Origin: Acidimangrovimonas sp. | GTDB taxonomy: Bacteria > Pseudomonadota > Alphaproteobacteria > Rhodobacterales > Rhodobacteraceae | DNA length: 7,665 bases | Direction: 5' to 3' | NCBI GenBank assembly: GCA_030147905.1 | Contig: JASBUM010000526.1 | Location: 1 to 7,665, forward strand | In this document: piece after piece, positions 1 through 6,074 of the stretch | How the letters are laid out: each line of letters opens with the position of its first letter | How positions within the stretch are numbered: position 1 is the stretch's first letter | The notes under the pieces: generated by a model | Told to the model about the DNA's origin: nothing | What the model saw: only the letters and a program-made list of their open reading frames with translations | The model's database searches: none | Program-made: the position numbers and the translations under genes

Positions 1-108
1 TATGACAGCGACCCCGAGGCCGAGTGGCAGGAGACGGTGAACAAGGCCCGCGCCCTGCGCCGGGCGGCCGAGGATGCCGGACGGTTCGAAGGCCGCAGCA
101 ACCGCTAG
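1..108 (+). CDS. trpE: Anthranilate synthase component I, C-terminal end (partial)
   Basis: Frame 1 is open from the left edge to a TAG at 106-108, giving 35 residues that begin YDSDPEAEWQETVNKARAL. This matches the extreme C-terminus of TrpE, where the conserved D-S-x-P-E-x-E-x-x-E-T-x-N-K-A motif lies at the end of the chorismate-binding domain. TrpE with the glutaminase TrpG converts chorismate and glutamine to anthranilate, the first step of tryptophan synthesis, in the cytoplasm. The start and the catalytic core lie outside the window. No trpG follows on this strand; the next gene is convergent. The related aminodeoxychorismate synthase PabB is the main alternative, but this tail reads as TrpE. 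Confidence 0.85.
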   Translation, partial: YDSDPEAEWQETVNKARALRRAAEDAGRFEGRSNR

Positions 109-337
109 TCCCGCGTGCCGCCGCGCCTTGGGCCGAGCGGAAACCGGGCCAGGAGCGGGCCGGAATGATCGGCGCCCCGAAGGAAGACGCGATCGGACGC
201 GACGCGCGCGCGCTTCGCGGATTGCCCGGGTCATCCCGCCGTTGACGGATCATCCCGCCGGTGTCGTCAGCGGGGTCGTCGCGCCGGGATCCGCGCAGCC
301 CCCTTCGGCAGACGTGCCGGACGGGGAAGGCGGTCGA
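109..337. other. Noncoding gap between trpE and the convergent pxp-like operon
   Basis: There is no convincing gene here; the open frames crossing it have no family resemblance and are products of high GC. An 11-bp direct repeat, TCATCCCGCCG, occurs at 231-241 and 250-260. No hairpin with a T-run is visible downstream of trpE, so its terminator is not identified. The only clear secondary structure is the stem-loop at 300-326, listed separately. Confidence 0.6.
300..326 (-). terminator. Stem-loop just after the pxpC-like stop, possible operon terminator
   Basis: The hairpin has outer CCCC (300-303) pairing with GGGG (323-326) and inner CGGCA (306-310) pairing with TGCCG (315-319) around the tetraloop GACG. 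It begins about 11 nt after the stop codon of the last operon gene, where a terminator is expected. The following minus-strand sequence has no T-run, so it is not a canonical intrinsic terminator. It may instead be a 3'-end stabilising hairpin. Confidence 0.3.
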
Positions 338-1312
338 TCAGGCCACCGTATCGCGAATTGCGTTCATCTGCCCGGCACGGGCCTTGCGCGCCGCAAGAGC
401 CGCCTCCAGGTCAACGCGAAGAAACCGTGTCGGCATGTGGGGTTGCAATTGACCGATCAGGTCCATGTCCGCCGAAATCACGGTGCCGATCATGAAATAC
501 CCGCCCCCCGAGACCGCATCGCGGTGAAGGATGATCGGCTCGGTGCCGCTCGGAACCTGCACGGAGCCGTAGGGGTAGCAGGCGTCGGTGATATTGGAGG
601 GGTCCGCACCGGCTCCGAAGGGCTGTTCGCGCTCGACGAATTCAAGCTTGTGGCCACCCTGAAACCGGTATCCCATCCGGTCGGCCTCATTCGCCACCTT
701 CCACGTATCCTCGAAAAACCGGTTCTGGGCGGATTCGGTGATGCGGTGCCAGTAGAGACCCGGCATGACGCGCAGTTCAGCCGGGTTTCCGGGCCGACGC
801 CTTAGCCCGGGGGGGACGCTCCTGCCTGCCCGGCCGCTGCCGTTTCCCCTGCCAAGCGGCAGGGCATCCCCGGGCAGAACCGCGCGCCCCTCCACGCCGC
901 CGAGGGCGCCGATCGCATAGGTCGAGCGGCTGCCAAGCACCGGCGGGGTGTCGATACCGCCCGAAATCGCGATATAGGCGCGGGCGCCGGCCTGAAGGAA
1001 ATCGAACGAGAGCACCTGCCCCGCCTTGACCGCGAAGGCCGTCCAGGTCTCTCTCTGCTCGCCATCGACCTTCGGCGGCAATTCGGCGCCGCAAACAGCA
1101 ACCGTCGCATCCTCGGTGAATTCAAGCTCGGGGCCGACAAAGACGCATTCGAGCCCCGCCGCCCCCTCCTGATTGCCGACCAGAAGATTGGCCGTCCGCA
1201 GCGCCATCCGGTCCATCGCACCGCCAAGCGGGATTCCGAGATGATAATAGCCCGGACGCCCGAGATCCTGGATCGTGGTGGAGATACCGGCAGAGATCAC
1301 GTTAATCGGCAT
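338..1312 (-). CDS. pxpC: PxpC-like biotin-dependent carboxyltransferase subunit (AHS2/KipA, CT_A_B domain)
   Basis: This 324-residue protein spans one AHS2/KipA domain; E. coli PxpC is about 310 residues. Visible family motifs are TTIQDLGRPGYYHLGIPLGG (12-31) with GAMDRMALRTANLLVGN after it, RAYIAISGGID (111-121), LGSRSTYAIG (126-135), ADRMGYRF (210-217) and the block around GSVQVPSGTEPIILHRD (249-265). In KipA proteins the last block usually has Q-T-T-G-G-Y; here it is A-V-S-G-G-G-Y followed by GTVISADMDLIGQLQP, closer to urea carboxylase. The ATG at 1312 is chosen over an 18-codon upstream extension because homology starts there and GGAG lies about 9 nt upstream. It overlaps the preceding gene by 11 bp, so coupled translation is likely. 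Its expected role is one half of the carboxyltransferase with the PxpB-like subunit; the substrate is unknown. Confidence 0.85.
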   Translation of the reverse strand: MPINVISAGISTTIQDLGRPGYYHLGIPLGGAMDRMALRTANLLVGNQEGAAGLECVFVGPELEFTEDATVAVCGAELPPKVDGEQRETWTAFAVKAGQVLSFDFLQAGARAYIAISGGIDTPPVLGSRSTYAIGALGGVEGRAVLPGDALPLGRGNGSGRAGRSVPPGLRRRPGNPAELRVMPGLYWHRITESAQNRFFEDTWKVANEADRMGYRFQGGHKLEFVEREQPFGAGADPSNITDACYPYGSVQVPSGTEPIILHRDAVSGGGYFMIGTVISADMDLIGQLQPHMPTRFLRVDLEAALAARKARAGQMNAIRDTVA

Positions 1313-2177
1313 AGAGCGTCTCCAGCAGCTTCGCGTTGGAACCATCGATGTCGGCGTTGAAGGCATCGAGCGAGAAGACCACCTCCTTCATCCGCGGCAT
1401 GAAGACCCCGTCATCGACCTGGGCCACCGCCGCGTCGTATTCCGCCCGCCCGATGGGTTTCCACTTCACGATGTCGCCCGGCTTGAAGAAGACCATGAAG
1501 TCCTGAAGGTATGAGACCTTCTGCCCGGGGTCGTAGATGGGCATCGGGGTGATGCCGAACATCTGGTAGCCCCCCGCGCCCCGCACCGAATAGATGCAGG
1601 AGAAACATCCACCATAGCCGACGGTAAGCCTTGGCGTGTCGGTTCGCGGACGCAGGTATTTGGGGACCTGGATCTGACGCAGGCGATCCACCTTCTGGTA
1701 GAGGAACGGCAGGCCCGACACGAATCCGACCATCGACACGAACCACGGCGCACCGGAATGCGCGGCGATAAAGGCATCGACGTCCGCATAGCCGTTGATG
1801 GCGGCCGCATATTCTATATCGGTCGCGTCGGGGTCCTGGTGGCGCTCGCGGAAGCGCATCAGCGTCTCGTGCGTCCATGGATCCTGATAATAGACCGGGA
1901 TCTCGATGATCCGCGTATTCAGCACCGGCTCGGCCTTTTCCGCCGTCGCCTCGAGCCGCTTGAGTTCGGCCATCAGATCCGAAGGACGGATCAGATCGGG
2001 GTCGAACTTGATCTGGAACGAGGCATTGGCCGGGCAGATTTCGGTGACGCCCCTGATGTCGGCGTCCCGCACCGCCTTGGACATCGACAGACCGATGAAG
2101 AAGGCCTCGAGCGACATGGCCTCGTCGACCTCGACGAAGATATGCTCGTCGCCGCCATATGCATATCTGCAACTCAT
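1302..2177 (-). CDS. pxpB: PxpB-like carboxyltransferase subunit (AHS1/KipI, CT_C_D domain) with urea-carboxylase-like block
   Basis: This 291-residue protein is clearly longer than E. coli PxpB (218) or B. subtilis KipI (about 240). Family features are EICPANASFQIKFDP (46-60), IEIPVYYQDP (91-100) and GFVSGLPFLY (151-160). The usual G-S-V-x-I-G-G-x-Q-T-G-x-Y-P block is replaced by YGGCFSCIYSVRGAGGYQMFG (188-208), preceded by KYLRPRTDTP. As I recall it, urea carboxylase has a similar stretch (KYNPxRTxTP, then GGxYxCIY and PGGYQ). A tail of about 50 residues ending in FSLDAFNADI (268-277) also resembles urea carboxylase. The ATG at 2177 sits in an ATGA overlap with the carboxylase stop, with AGGAG about 10 nt upstream. 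It probably forms the carboxyltransferase with the PxpC-like subunit. Standard annotation would be 5-oxoprolinase subunit B. Confidence 0.85.
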   Translation of the reverse strand: MSCRYAYGGDEHIFVEVDEAMSLEAFFIGLSMSKAVRDADIRGVTEICPANASFQIKFDPDLIRPSDLMAELKRLEATAEKAEPVLNTRIIEIPVYYQDPWTHETLMRFRERHQDPDATDIEYAAAINGYADVDAFIAAHSGAPWFVSMVGFVSGLPFLYQKVDRLRQIQVPKYLRPRTDTPRLTVGYGGCFSCIYSVRGAGGYQMFGITPMPIYDPGQKVSYLQDFMVFFKPGDIVKWKPIGRAEYDAAVAQVDDGVFMPRMKEVVFSLDAFNADIDGSNAKLLETLYAD

Positions 2178-3556
2178 GATCCAGCGTCTCCTGTCGGCTT
2201 CAGTCGGTCGGAATGCTCCTCGAGCCACTGCTCGAGCCAACGCGTGTGGACCGCGGCGGCCTGCACGTCGTTGTCGGCAAGCAACGCGTCGAACAATGGC
2301 GCCGTCGTCGGCAGCCCCTCGATCCGCAGTTCGCCCAATGCGCGGCCAAGCCGCCGCAGTGCCTGCGGCCGGTCCTCGCCCCATACGATCAGCTTGCCAA
2401 GCAGCGAATCGTAGAACGGCGGAACCGCGTAGCCGCGATAAAGCATGTGGTCGAAGCGCGTGCCCGGCCCGTCGGGCAGCACCAGTTCCGTAATCGTACC
2501 CGGAAACGGCATGAACTGGTTGGAAGGGTCCTCGGCGTTCAGTCGCACCTCGATCGCGTGACCGCGCATCACGATGTCGTCCTGGGCGAAACGCAACGGC
2601 TCGCCCCCCGCCACGCGAAGCATTTCCGCCACGAGGTCGATCCCGCAGATCATCTCGGTCACCGGGTGTTCCACCTGGATGCGGGTATTCATCTCGATGA
2701 AGTAGAATGCGCCGCTACGATCATCGTAGAGGTATTCGATCGTTCCCGCGCCCTTGTATTTCACCGCCCTGGCAAGTTCCGTCGCGGACATGCACAGGGC
2801 CTCGCGCAGCTGCGGGGTCAGCGCGGGTGACGGCGCCTCCTCCCAGACCTTCTGGCGACGACGCTGAAGGGAACATTCGCGCTCGAAGCAATGGACGACA
2901 TCGCGGCCGTCACCGAGGATCTGAACTTCGATATGGCGGGCGTGCTCGATTATCTTCTCGAGGTAAATGCTTCCGTCGCCGAAGGCCGCCAGCGCTTCGG
3001 AAGCCGCCTGCGGGGCGAGTGTCCGGAACGCGGCGATATCCCCGGCGATCCTGATGCCGCGGCCGCCCCCGCCAGCCGCGGCCTTGATCATGACCGGAAA
3101 GCCGATCTCGGAGGCAAGCTCGGCCGCCCGCGGCAGGTCGGCAATGACATCGCTGCCGGGCACCGTCGGGACCCCGGCACCCTGCGCCGCACGCCGCGCG
3201 GCCGCCTTGTCGCCCATCAGACGTATCGTATCCCCGCCCGGCCCGACGAATGTCAGACCGGCGGCGACGACCCGATCGGCAAAATCCGCATTTTCGGCGA
3301 GGAAGCCGTAACCGGGATGCACCGCATCCGCGCCGGTGGCCTTCGCAGCCTTCAGGATCGCTTCCACGTTCAGATAGGATTTGGCCGCGTGCGGCGGGCC
3401 GATATTGACGGCCTCATCGGCAAGCTGAACCGCGCGCGATTCCGCATCCGCGTCGCTGTAGACCTGAACGGTCCTGATGCCGAGTTCCCGTGCCGCGCGA
3501 ATGATGCGTACCGCGATTTCGCCCCGGTTGGCGATAAGCAGCGTCCTGATCGTCAT
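2174..3556 (-). CDS. accC: Biotin carboxylase (AccC-type ATP-grasp subunit)
   Basis: This 460-residue protein matches biotin carboxylase over its full length (E. coli AccC is 449). It uses ATP and bicarbonate to carboxylate biotin on the carrier protein. Visible features: N-terminal LLIANRGEIAVRIIRAARELG (6-26), HPGYGFLAEN (80-89), the glycine-rich ATP loop KAAAGGGGRG (158-167), CSLQRRRQK (228-236), E274, the FIEMNTRIQVEHPVTEM block (286-302) with E288/N290/R292/E296, and the catalytic arginine in EVRLNAED (R338). All residues expected for activity appear present; where E. coli has H236 this protein has Arg. The ATG at 3556 has AAGGGGGG 5 nt upstream and lies 13 bp after the carrier stop. Its neighbours suggest it serves this operon's carboxyltransferase rather than fatty-acid synthesis, since no accA or accD is present. 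Confidence 0.93.
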   Translation of the reverse strand: MTIRTLLIANRGEIAVRIIRAARELGIRTVQVYSDADAESRAVQLADEAVNIGPPHAAKSYLNVEAILKAAKATGADAVHPGYGFLAENADFADRVVAAGLTFVGPGGDTIRLMGDKAAARRAAQGAGVPTVPGSDVIADLPRAAELASEIGFPVMIKAAAGGGGRGIRIAGDIAAFRTLAPQAASEALAAFGDGSIYLEKIIEHARHIEVQILGDGRDVVHCFERECSLQRRRQKVWEEAPSPALTPQLREALCMSATELARAVKYKGAGTIEYLYDDRSGAFYFIEMNTRIQVEHPVTEMICGIDLVAEMLRVAGGEPLRFAQDDIVMRGHAIEVRLNAEDPSNQFMPFPGTITELVLPDGPGTRFDHMLYRGYAVPPFYDSLLGKLIVWGEDRPQALRRLGRALGELRIEGLPTTAPLFDALLADNDVQAAAVHTRWLEQWLEEHSDRLKPTGDAGS

Positions 3557-3569
3557 TCGCGCCCCCCCT

Positions 3570-3809
3570 TCATTCGAGTTCCGCAACCGGCTGCCCGGCC
3601 ATCACCGGGTCGGAATCCTCGATCAGGAAGGCTGCGATGACGCCGTCGGCATCGGCCCTGATCTCGTGGAAGGTCTTCATCACCTCGACAAGCCCGATCG
3701 GCTCGCCCTTGGCGACAGCGTCGCCCACCTCCTTGAACGACGGCTGATCCGGTGCCGGCTTTCGATAGAAGGTCCCCGGTATCGGCGATCTTATCTGATG
3801 GCTTGCCAT
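3570..3809 (-). CDS. accB: Minimal biotin carboxyl carrier protein (biotinyl domain only)
   Basis: This 79-residue protein consists almost entirely of a biotinyl domain. SPIPGTFYRKPAPDQPSFKEVG (8-29) matches the E. coli AccB core, including the thumb region. VEVMKTFHEI (41-50) is the biotinylation hairpin with target lysine K45; the usual A/V-M-K-M is V-M-K-T here. GQPVAELE closes the domain. E. coli AccB (156 residues) has a Pro/Ala-rich N-terminal half that is absent. The ATG at 3809 is preceded by AGGAG at about 10 nt. It lies 44 bp after the pxpA-like gene and 13 bp before the carboxylase. It should carry carboxybiotin between the carboxylase and the PxpB/PxpC-like transferase, after modification by a biotin ligase encoded elsewhere. 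Confidence 0.9.
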   Translation of the reverse strand: MASHQIRSPIPGTFYRKPAPDQPSFKEVGDAVAKGEPIGLVEVMKTFHEIRADADGVIAAFLIEDSDPVMAGQPVAELE

Positions 3810-3853
3810 TGCGTGAGTGCTCCTGTCTGAAATCCGCCGCCCGTCCGATCCGG

Positions 3854-4582
3854 TCAATCCGCATGCAGGCCGGAAACGGCCGCATGGAGCGCCTTCGCGA
3901 CGGCGACCGCGTCAGGCGTATCGGAATGAAAGCAGATGGTGTCGACCTGCACCTCCAGCGCCCGGCCACCCTGCGACAGGATGCTGCCGTCGCGGACCGC
4001 TCTCACCGCGCGCGCGGCCGCCTGCGCCGGATCCACCGCATCGTGCTTTCGCGTGATGACAAGCGCCCCGGCGTCGTCATATTCGAGATCGGCGAAAAAC
4101 TCCCGCTGCATGACCACGCCGCGCGCGGCATAGACCTGTTCGTGGAGCGTGCCCGCCAGGCCGAGAACCGGCACCGCGTAGATCTCGGCCGCATCCGCCA
4201 CCGCCTGGGCGATATGCTCCTGACGCGCGGCCATGCCATAGAGCGCGCCGTGCGGCTTCAGATGGCTGAGGGGGATCCCGACCGCATCGAGGAAACCCTT
4301 CAATGCCCCGATCTGGTAGATGATTATGTTGGCCATCTCCGCGCGATCAACCTTCATTTCCCGGCGACCGAATCCCGCGAGATCGGGAAGCGAGAAATGC
4401 GCGCCGACCTTCACCCCGAACCGCGCTGCAAGCTCGACCGTGCGGCGCATGTGGTTGGGGTCCGACGCATGGAAGCCACAAGCGACGTTGGCCTGCGAAA
4501 TGAACGGCATGATCGCCTCGTCGTCGCCCATCGTGTAGAGACCGAAGGCTTCGCCCATGTCGCAATTGATCTCGACCCGCAT
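3854..4582 (-). CDS. pxpA: PxpA-like LamB/YcsF family protein
   Basis: This 242-residue protein is the first gene of the operon and near the family length. Motifs: EINCDMGEAFG (4-14; usual DLNADLGEG), ANVACGFHASDP (31-42), GAHFSLPDLAGFGRR (60-74), KPHGALYG (109-116) and ICFHSDTP (216-223; usual C-x-H-G-D). In E. coli PxpA, the subunit needed with PxpBC for ATP-dependent 5-oxoproline opening, the later block reads E-V-F-A-D-R-x-Y then P-R-S-x-S-G-A; here it is EFFADLEYDD then TRKHDAVDP, so the arginine and a G-A pair are changed. The ATG at 4582 has GAGAGG 6 nt upstream. The protein is cytoplasmic with no signal peptide. It probably hydrolyses or activates the compound carboxylated by the neighbouring enzymes; 5-oxoproline is possible but unproven. 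Confidence 0.88.
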   Translation of the reverse strand: MRVEINCDMGEAFGLYTMGDDEAIMPFISQANVACGFHASDPNHMRRTVELAARFGVKVGAHFSLPDLAGFGRREMKVDRAEMANIIIYQIGALKGFLDAVGIPLSHLKPHGALYGMAARQEHIAQAVADAAEIYAVPVLGLAGTLHEQVYAARGVVMQREFFADLEYDDAGALVITRKHDAVDPAQAAARAVRAVRDGSILSQGGRALEVQVDTICFHSDTPDAVAVAKALHAAVSGLHAD

Positions 4583-4775
4583 TGGCGACCTCTCGACATC
4601 AGATCGACAGTTTCACCCGAAGACCACCATGCGTCGCCGGCTTTCTGTCCGCGCCCCACGATAGGAACAGGGACGTGGGATTGTAAAATACGATCGAAGA
4701 GAGACGATCTTTCGATTTCATGATAATATAAGCGTCCAGGCAACAGCTTCGCCCTTCACTCAATCACAAAAGTAC

Positions 4776-4792
4776 TCAGTATAAGATACTGA
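4776..4792. promoter_or_regulatory. 17-bp palindrome, candidate LysR operator
   Basis: TCAGTAT-AAG-ATACTGA is a perfect 7-bp inverted repeat with a 3-bp spacer. It contains T-N11-A pairings, the loose LysR-box pattern. It fills the plus-strand -35/-10 spacer and covers the expected minus-strand start site, so a bound protein could block both promoters. Confidence 0.5.
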
Positions 4793-4822
4793 ATTATAAT
4801 CTATTTCTTTAAACTATGATAA
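4793..4822 (-). promoter_or_regulatory. Candidate promoter of the pxpA-like operon
   Basis: On the minus strand TTATCA (4822-4817) and a consensus TATAAT (4798-4793) are separated by 18 bp. The -10 matches all six positions; the -35 matches TTGACA at four. Transcription would begin near 4786, leaving a leader of about 200 nt before the ATG at 4582. The assignment is by eye only; a more proximal start near the AT-rich stretch at 4720-4732 is also possible. Confidence 0.4.
4795..4800 (+). promoter_or_regulatory. Candidate -10 element for the lysR gene
   Basis: A perfect TATAAT on the plus strand overlaps the minus-strand -10, because ATTATAAT (4793-4800) is its own reverse complement. No good -35 is found 16-18 bp upstream; that interval is filled by the 17-bp palindrome at 4776-4792. 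A start near 4807 would leave a leader of about 68 nt. Confidence 0.35.
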
Positions 4823-4857
4823 GGATAACAGGCTTGGACATCGTTTGCGATTTTGGA

Positions 4858-4872
4858 TTCAGGATATCTGAA
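4858..4872. promoter_or_regulatory. Palindrome overlapping the lysR ribosome-binding site, candidate LysR box
   Basis: TTCAG-GATAT-CTGAA has perfect 5-bp arms, and T4859 to A4871 is a centred T-N11-A, the LysR box pattern. It shares the TCAG/CTGA half-sites of the palindrome at 4776-4792. It lies about 79 bp upstream of the proposed minus-strand start, in the range where LysR proteins bind to activate. It also contains the AGGA (4861-4864) that is the likely Shine-Dalgarno sequence of the lysR gene, so autorepression is plausible. Confidence 0.45.
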
Positions 4873-4874
4873 AT

Positions 4875-5783
4875 ATGAATGAGCCGTCGATACGCCAGCT
4901 TCGCTACTTCATCGCGGTGGCCAATGAGGGCCAGATCTCGCGGGCGGCGATGGAGCTAAACGTCTCGCAATCGGCGGTGACGACGGCCGTCAAGCAGCTG
5001 GAGACGCTTCTGGGCACGCGCCTGCTCGACCGGCATGCCAGTGGCGTCTCGCTCACCTATGACGGCAGCATCTTTCTCGACCACGCCCGCCGCGTCCTGA
5101 CCACCGTTGACGAGGCCGTTCGCGCACCGCGAAGACGCCACGAAGACATCGAAGGCTCACTTCGGCTGGCAATGACCTACACCGTTGCGGGATATTACAT
5201 CGCACCACATGTCGAGCGGTTTTCGAGCGCCTTCCCCGGCATCGACCTGCAGTTGCGCGAAGCCTCCCGGATAGAGATCGAGGACGGACTGGTCTCGGGG
5301 CACTTCGATCTCGCCGTCATGCTGACCTCCAACATCATGGATCAGGAAGGGCTTTCCTATCAAACCTTGCTGCGTTCCCAACGACGTCTGTGGCTGTCCT
5401 CGCGGCACCCGCTTCTGGATCACTCTGCCGTCTCGCTCCAGGACGTGGCGCGACAGCCCTACATCATGCTCACCGTCGACGAGGCAAGCAACACCGCACA
5501 GCGTTACTGGAACCGGACCAGCTACCGACCGCAGACCATCTTCCGCACCGCCTCCGTCGAGGCGGTAAGATCCATGGTGGCAAGCGGCATGGGTGTGACC
5601 ATACTCTCCGACATGGTCTATCGTCCGTGGTCGCTCGACGGACGGCGGGTCGAGGTGAGACCGCTGGCCGAAGCCATACCGACCATGGATGTCGGCCTCG
5701 CCTGGGCCGCGAATGTCGAGCCGGGCCCCGCGGCCGCCGCCTTCAAGGACTTCATGCGGCTCGGCCATGCGGAAGGCCGATAG
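4875..5783 (+). CDS. LysR-family transcriptional regulator
   Basis: This 302-residue protein has the typical LysR length. The N-terminal winged helix-turn-helix covers about residues 5-64: IRQLRYFIAVANEGQISRAA, then LNVSQSAVTTAVKQLETLLG and RLLDR. A linker helix follows, then a periplasmic-binding-protein-like effector domain from about residue 93, including FSSAFPGIDLQLRE and SMVASGMGVTILSD near the second lobe. The ATG at 4875 is preceded by AGGA 10 nt upstream. It is divergently transcribed from the pxpA-like operon across an AT-rich region with candidate boxes, so it most likely controls that operon in response to its substrate or product. The effector and whether it activates or represses cannot be read from sequence. 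I do not recognise a specific named orthologue. Confidence 0.92.
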   Translation: MNEPSIRQLRYFIAVANEGQISRAAMELNVSQSAVTTAVKQLETLLGTRLLDRHASGVSLTYDGSIFLDHARRVLTTVDEAVRAPRRRHEDIEGSLRLAMTYTVAGYYIAPHVERFSSAFPGIDLQLREASRIEIEDGLVSGHFDLAVMLTSNIMDQEGLSYQTLLRSQRRLWLSSRHPLLDHSAVSLQDVARQPYIMLTVDEASNTAQRYWNRTSYRPQTIFRTASVEAVRSMVASGMGVTILSDMVYRPWSLDGRRVEVRPLAEAIPTMDVGLAWAANVEPGPAAAAFKDFMRLGHAEGR

Positions 5784-6074
5784 GGCGCGGCCGGTCGGGG
5801 GCGTCACGAGAATTCCGCACAATCATGATGGCCCGTGGCCCGGTTTCGTGCGGCTCCGCCTTCGCCCGGCAACCGGTGCCGTCCGTCATGCGGACCGGGG
5901 CAGCTTCCCGGAGGGAGGGGAATACGGGGCAGCCCGCGAAGCCGGCGCCGGCCGATGGGCAGGCCCACGGCGACACGGATGAAACATCCCGGCCGGTGGC
6001 CGGGACCGGCGCCGCGCCCGGCCCGACAGGCGGCTCCCGCAGCTCGATATGCCTGCCGACGGATCAGCCGCCCG
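5784..6074. other. Noncoding gap between convergent lysR and deacetylase genes
   Basis: I see no gene here with family resemblance. The region is GC-rich and full of short palindromes, for example GCCGGCGCCGGC at 5941-5952 and GTCCG-TCATG-CGGAC. An inverted pair CCGCAC/GTGCGG starts at 5815. No T-run terminator is seen for lysR. The hairpin at 5987-6005 is listed separately. Confidence 0.55.
5987..6005 (-). terminator. Hairpin downstream of the deacetylase gene, possible terminator
   Basis: TCCCGGCC-GGT-GGCCGGGA is a perfect 8-bp stem with a 3-nt loop. Read on the minus strand it lies about 70 nt after the deacetylase stop and is followed by TGTTTC, a weak T-rich tract. On the plus strand it is followed by GC-rich sequence, so it fits the minus-strand gene better. 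Confidence 0.4.

Larger units (their letters stand above)
4583..4874. promoter_or_regulatory. AT-rich divergent control region between the pxpA-like operon and the lysR gene
   Basis: This is a 292-bp intergenic region whose middle (about 4680-4870) is strikingly AT-rich against GC-rich surroundings. It holds the start regions of both divergent transcripts. Inverted repeats seen: CCCACG-N13-CGTGGG at 4655-4679, ATCGAA-N12-TTCGAT at 4693-4716, TCAGTAT-AAG-ATACTGA at 4776-4792 and TTCAG-GATAT-CTGAA at 4858-4872. The layout, a LysR gene divergent from its likely target operon with palindromes between them, is the standard LysR arrangement. Confidence 0.7.

Noticed and set aside
74..805. Plus-strand open frame of 243 codons across the gap and the pxpC-like gene
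   Set aside because: It overlaps the trpE end and lies mostly antisense to the pxpC-like gene; no family resemblance.
1313..1366. Upstream start for the pxpC-like gene, 18 codons longer
   Set aside because: The extra residues lack family similarity and would lie inside the pxpB-like coding region; the ATG at 1312 has a ribosome-binding site and begins the homology.
4583..4660. Possible ykkC-type guanidine riboswitch in the operon leader, suggested by a GTCGAGAGG stretch near the start codon
   Set aside because: Only one short piece is vaguely similar; the other conserved ykkC blocks are absent.
3817..4723. Plus-strand open frames opposite the pxpA-like gene
   Set aside because: They are antisense to a gene with clear family motifs and show no similarity of their own.
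5865..6060. Cobalamin-riboswitch-like stretch: GGTGCC, GGGGAATACGGGG, CCCGCGA and a terminal AGCTCGATATGCCTGCCG on the plus strand
   Set aside because: The strongly conserved core elements (CCCCGCAACTGT and GCCACTG-type motifs) are missing, and no plus-strand gene follows; the next gene is on the opposite strand. A covariance-model search (Rfam RF00174) would settle it.
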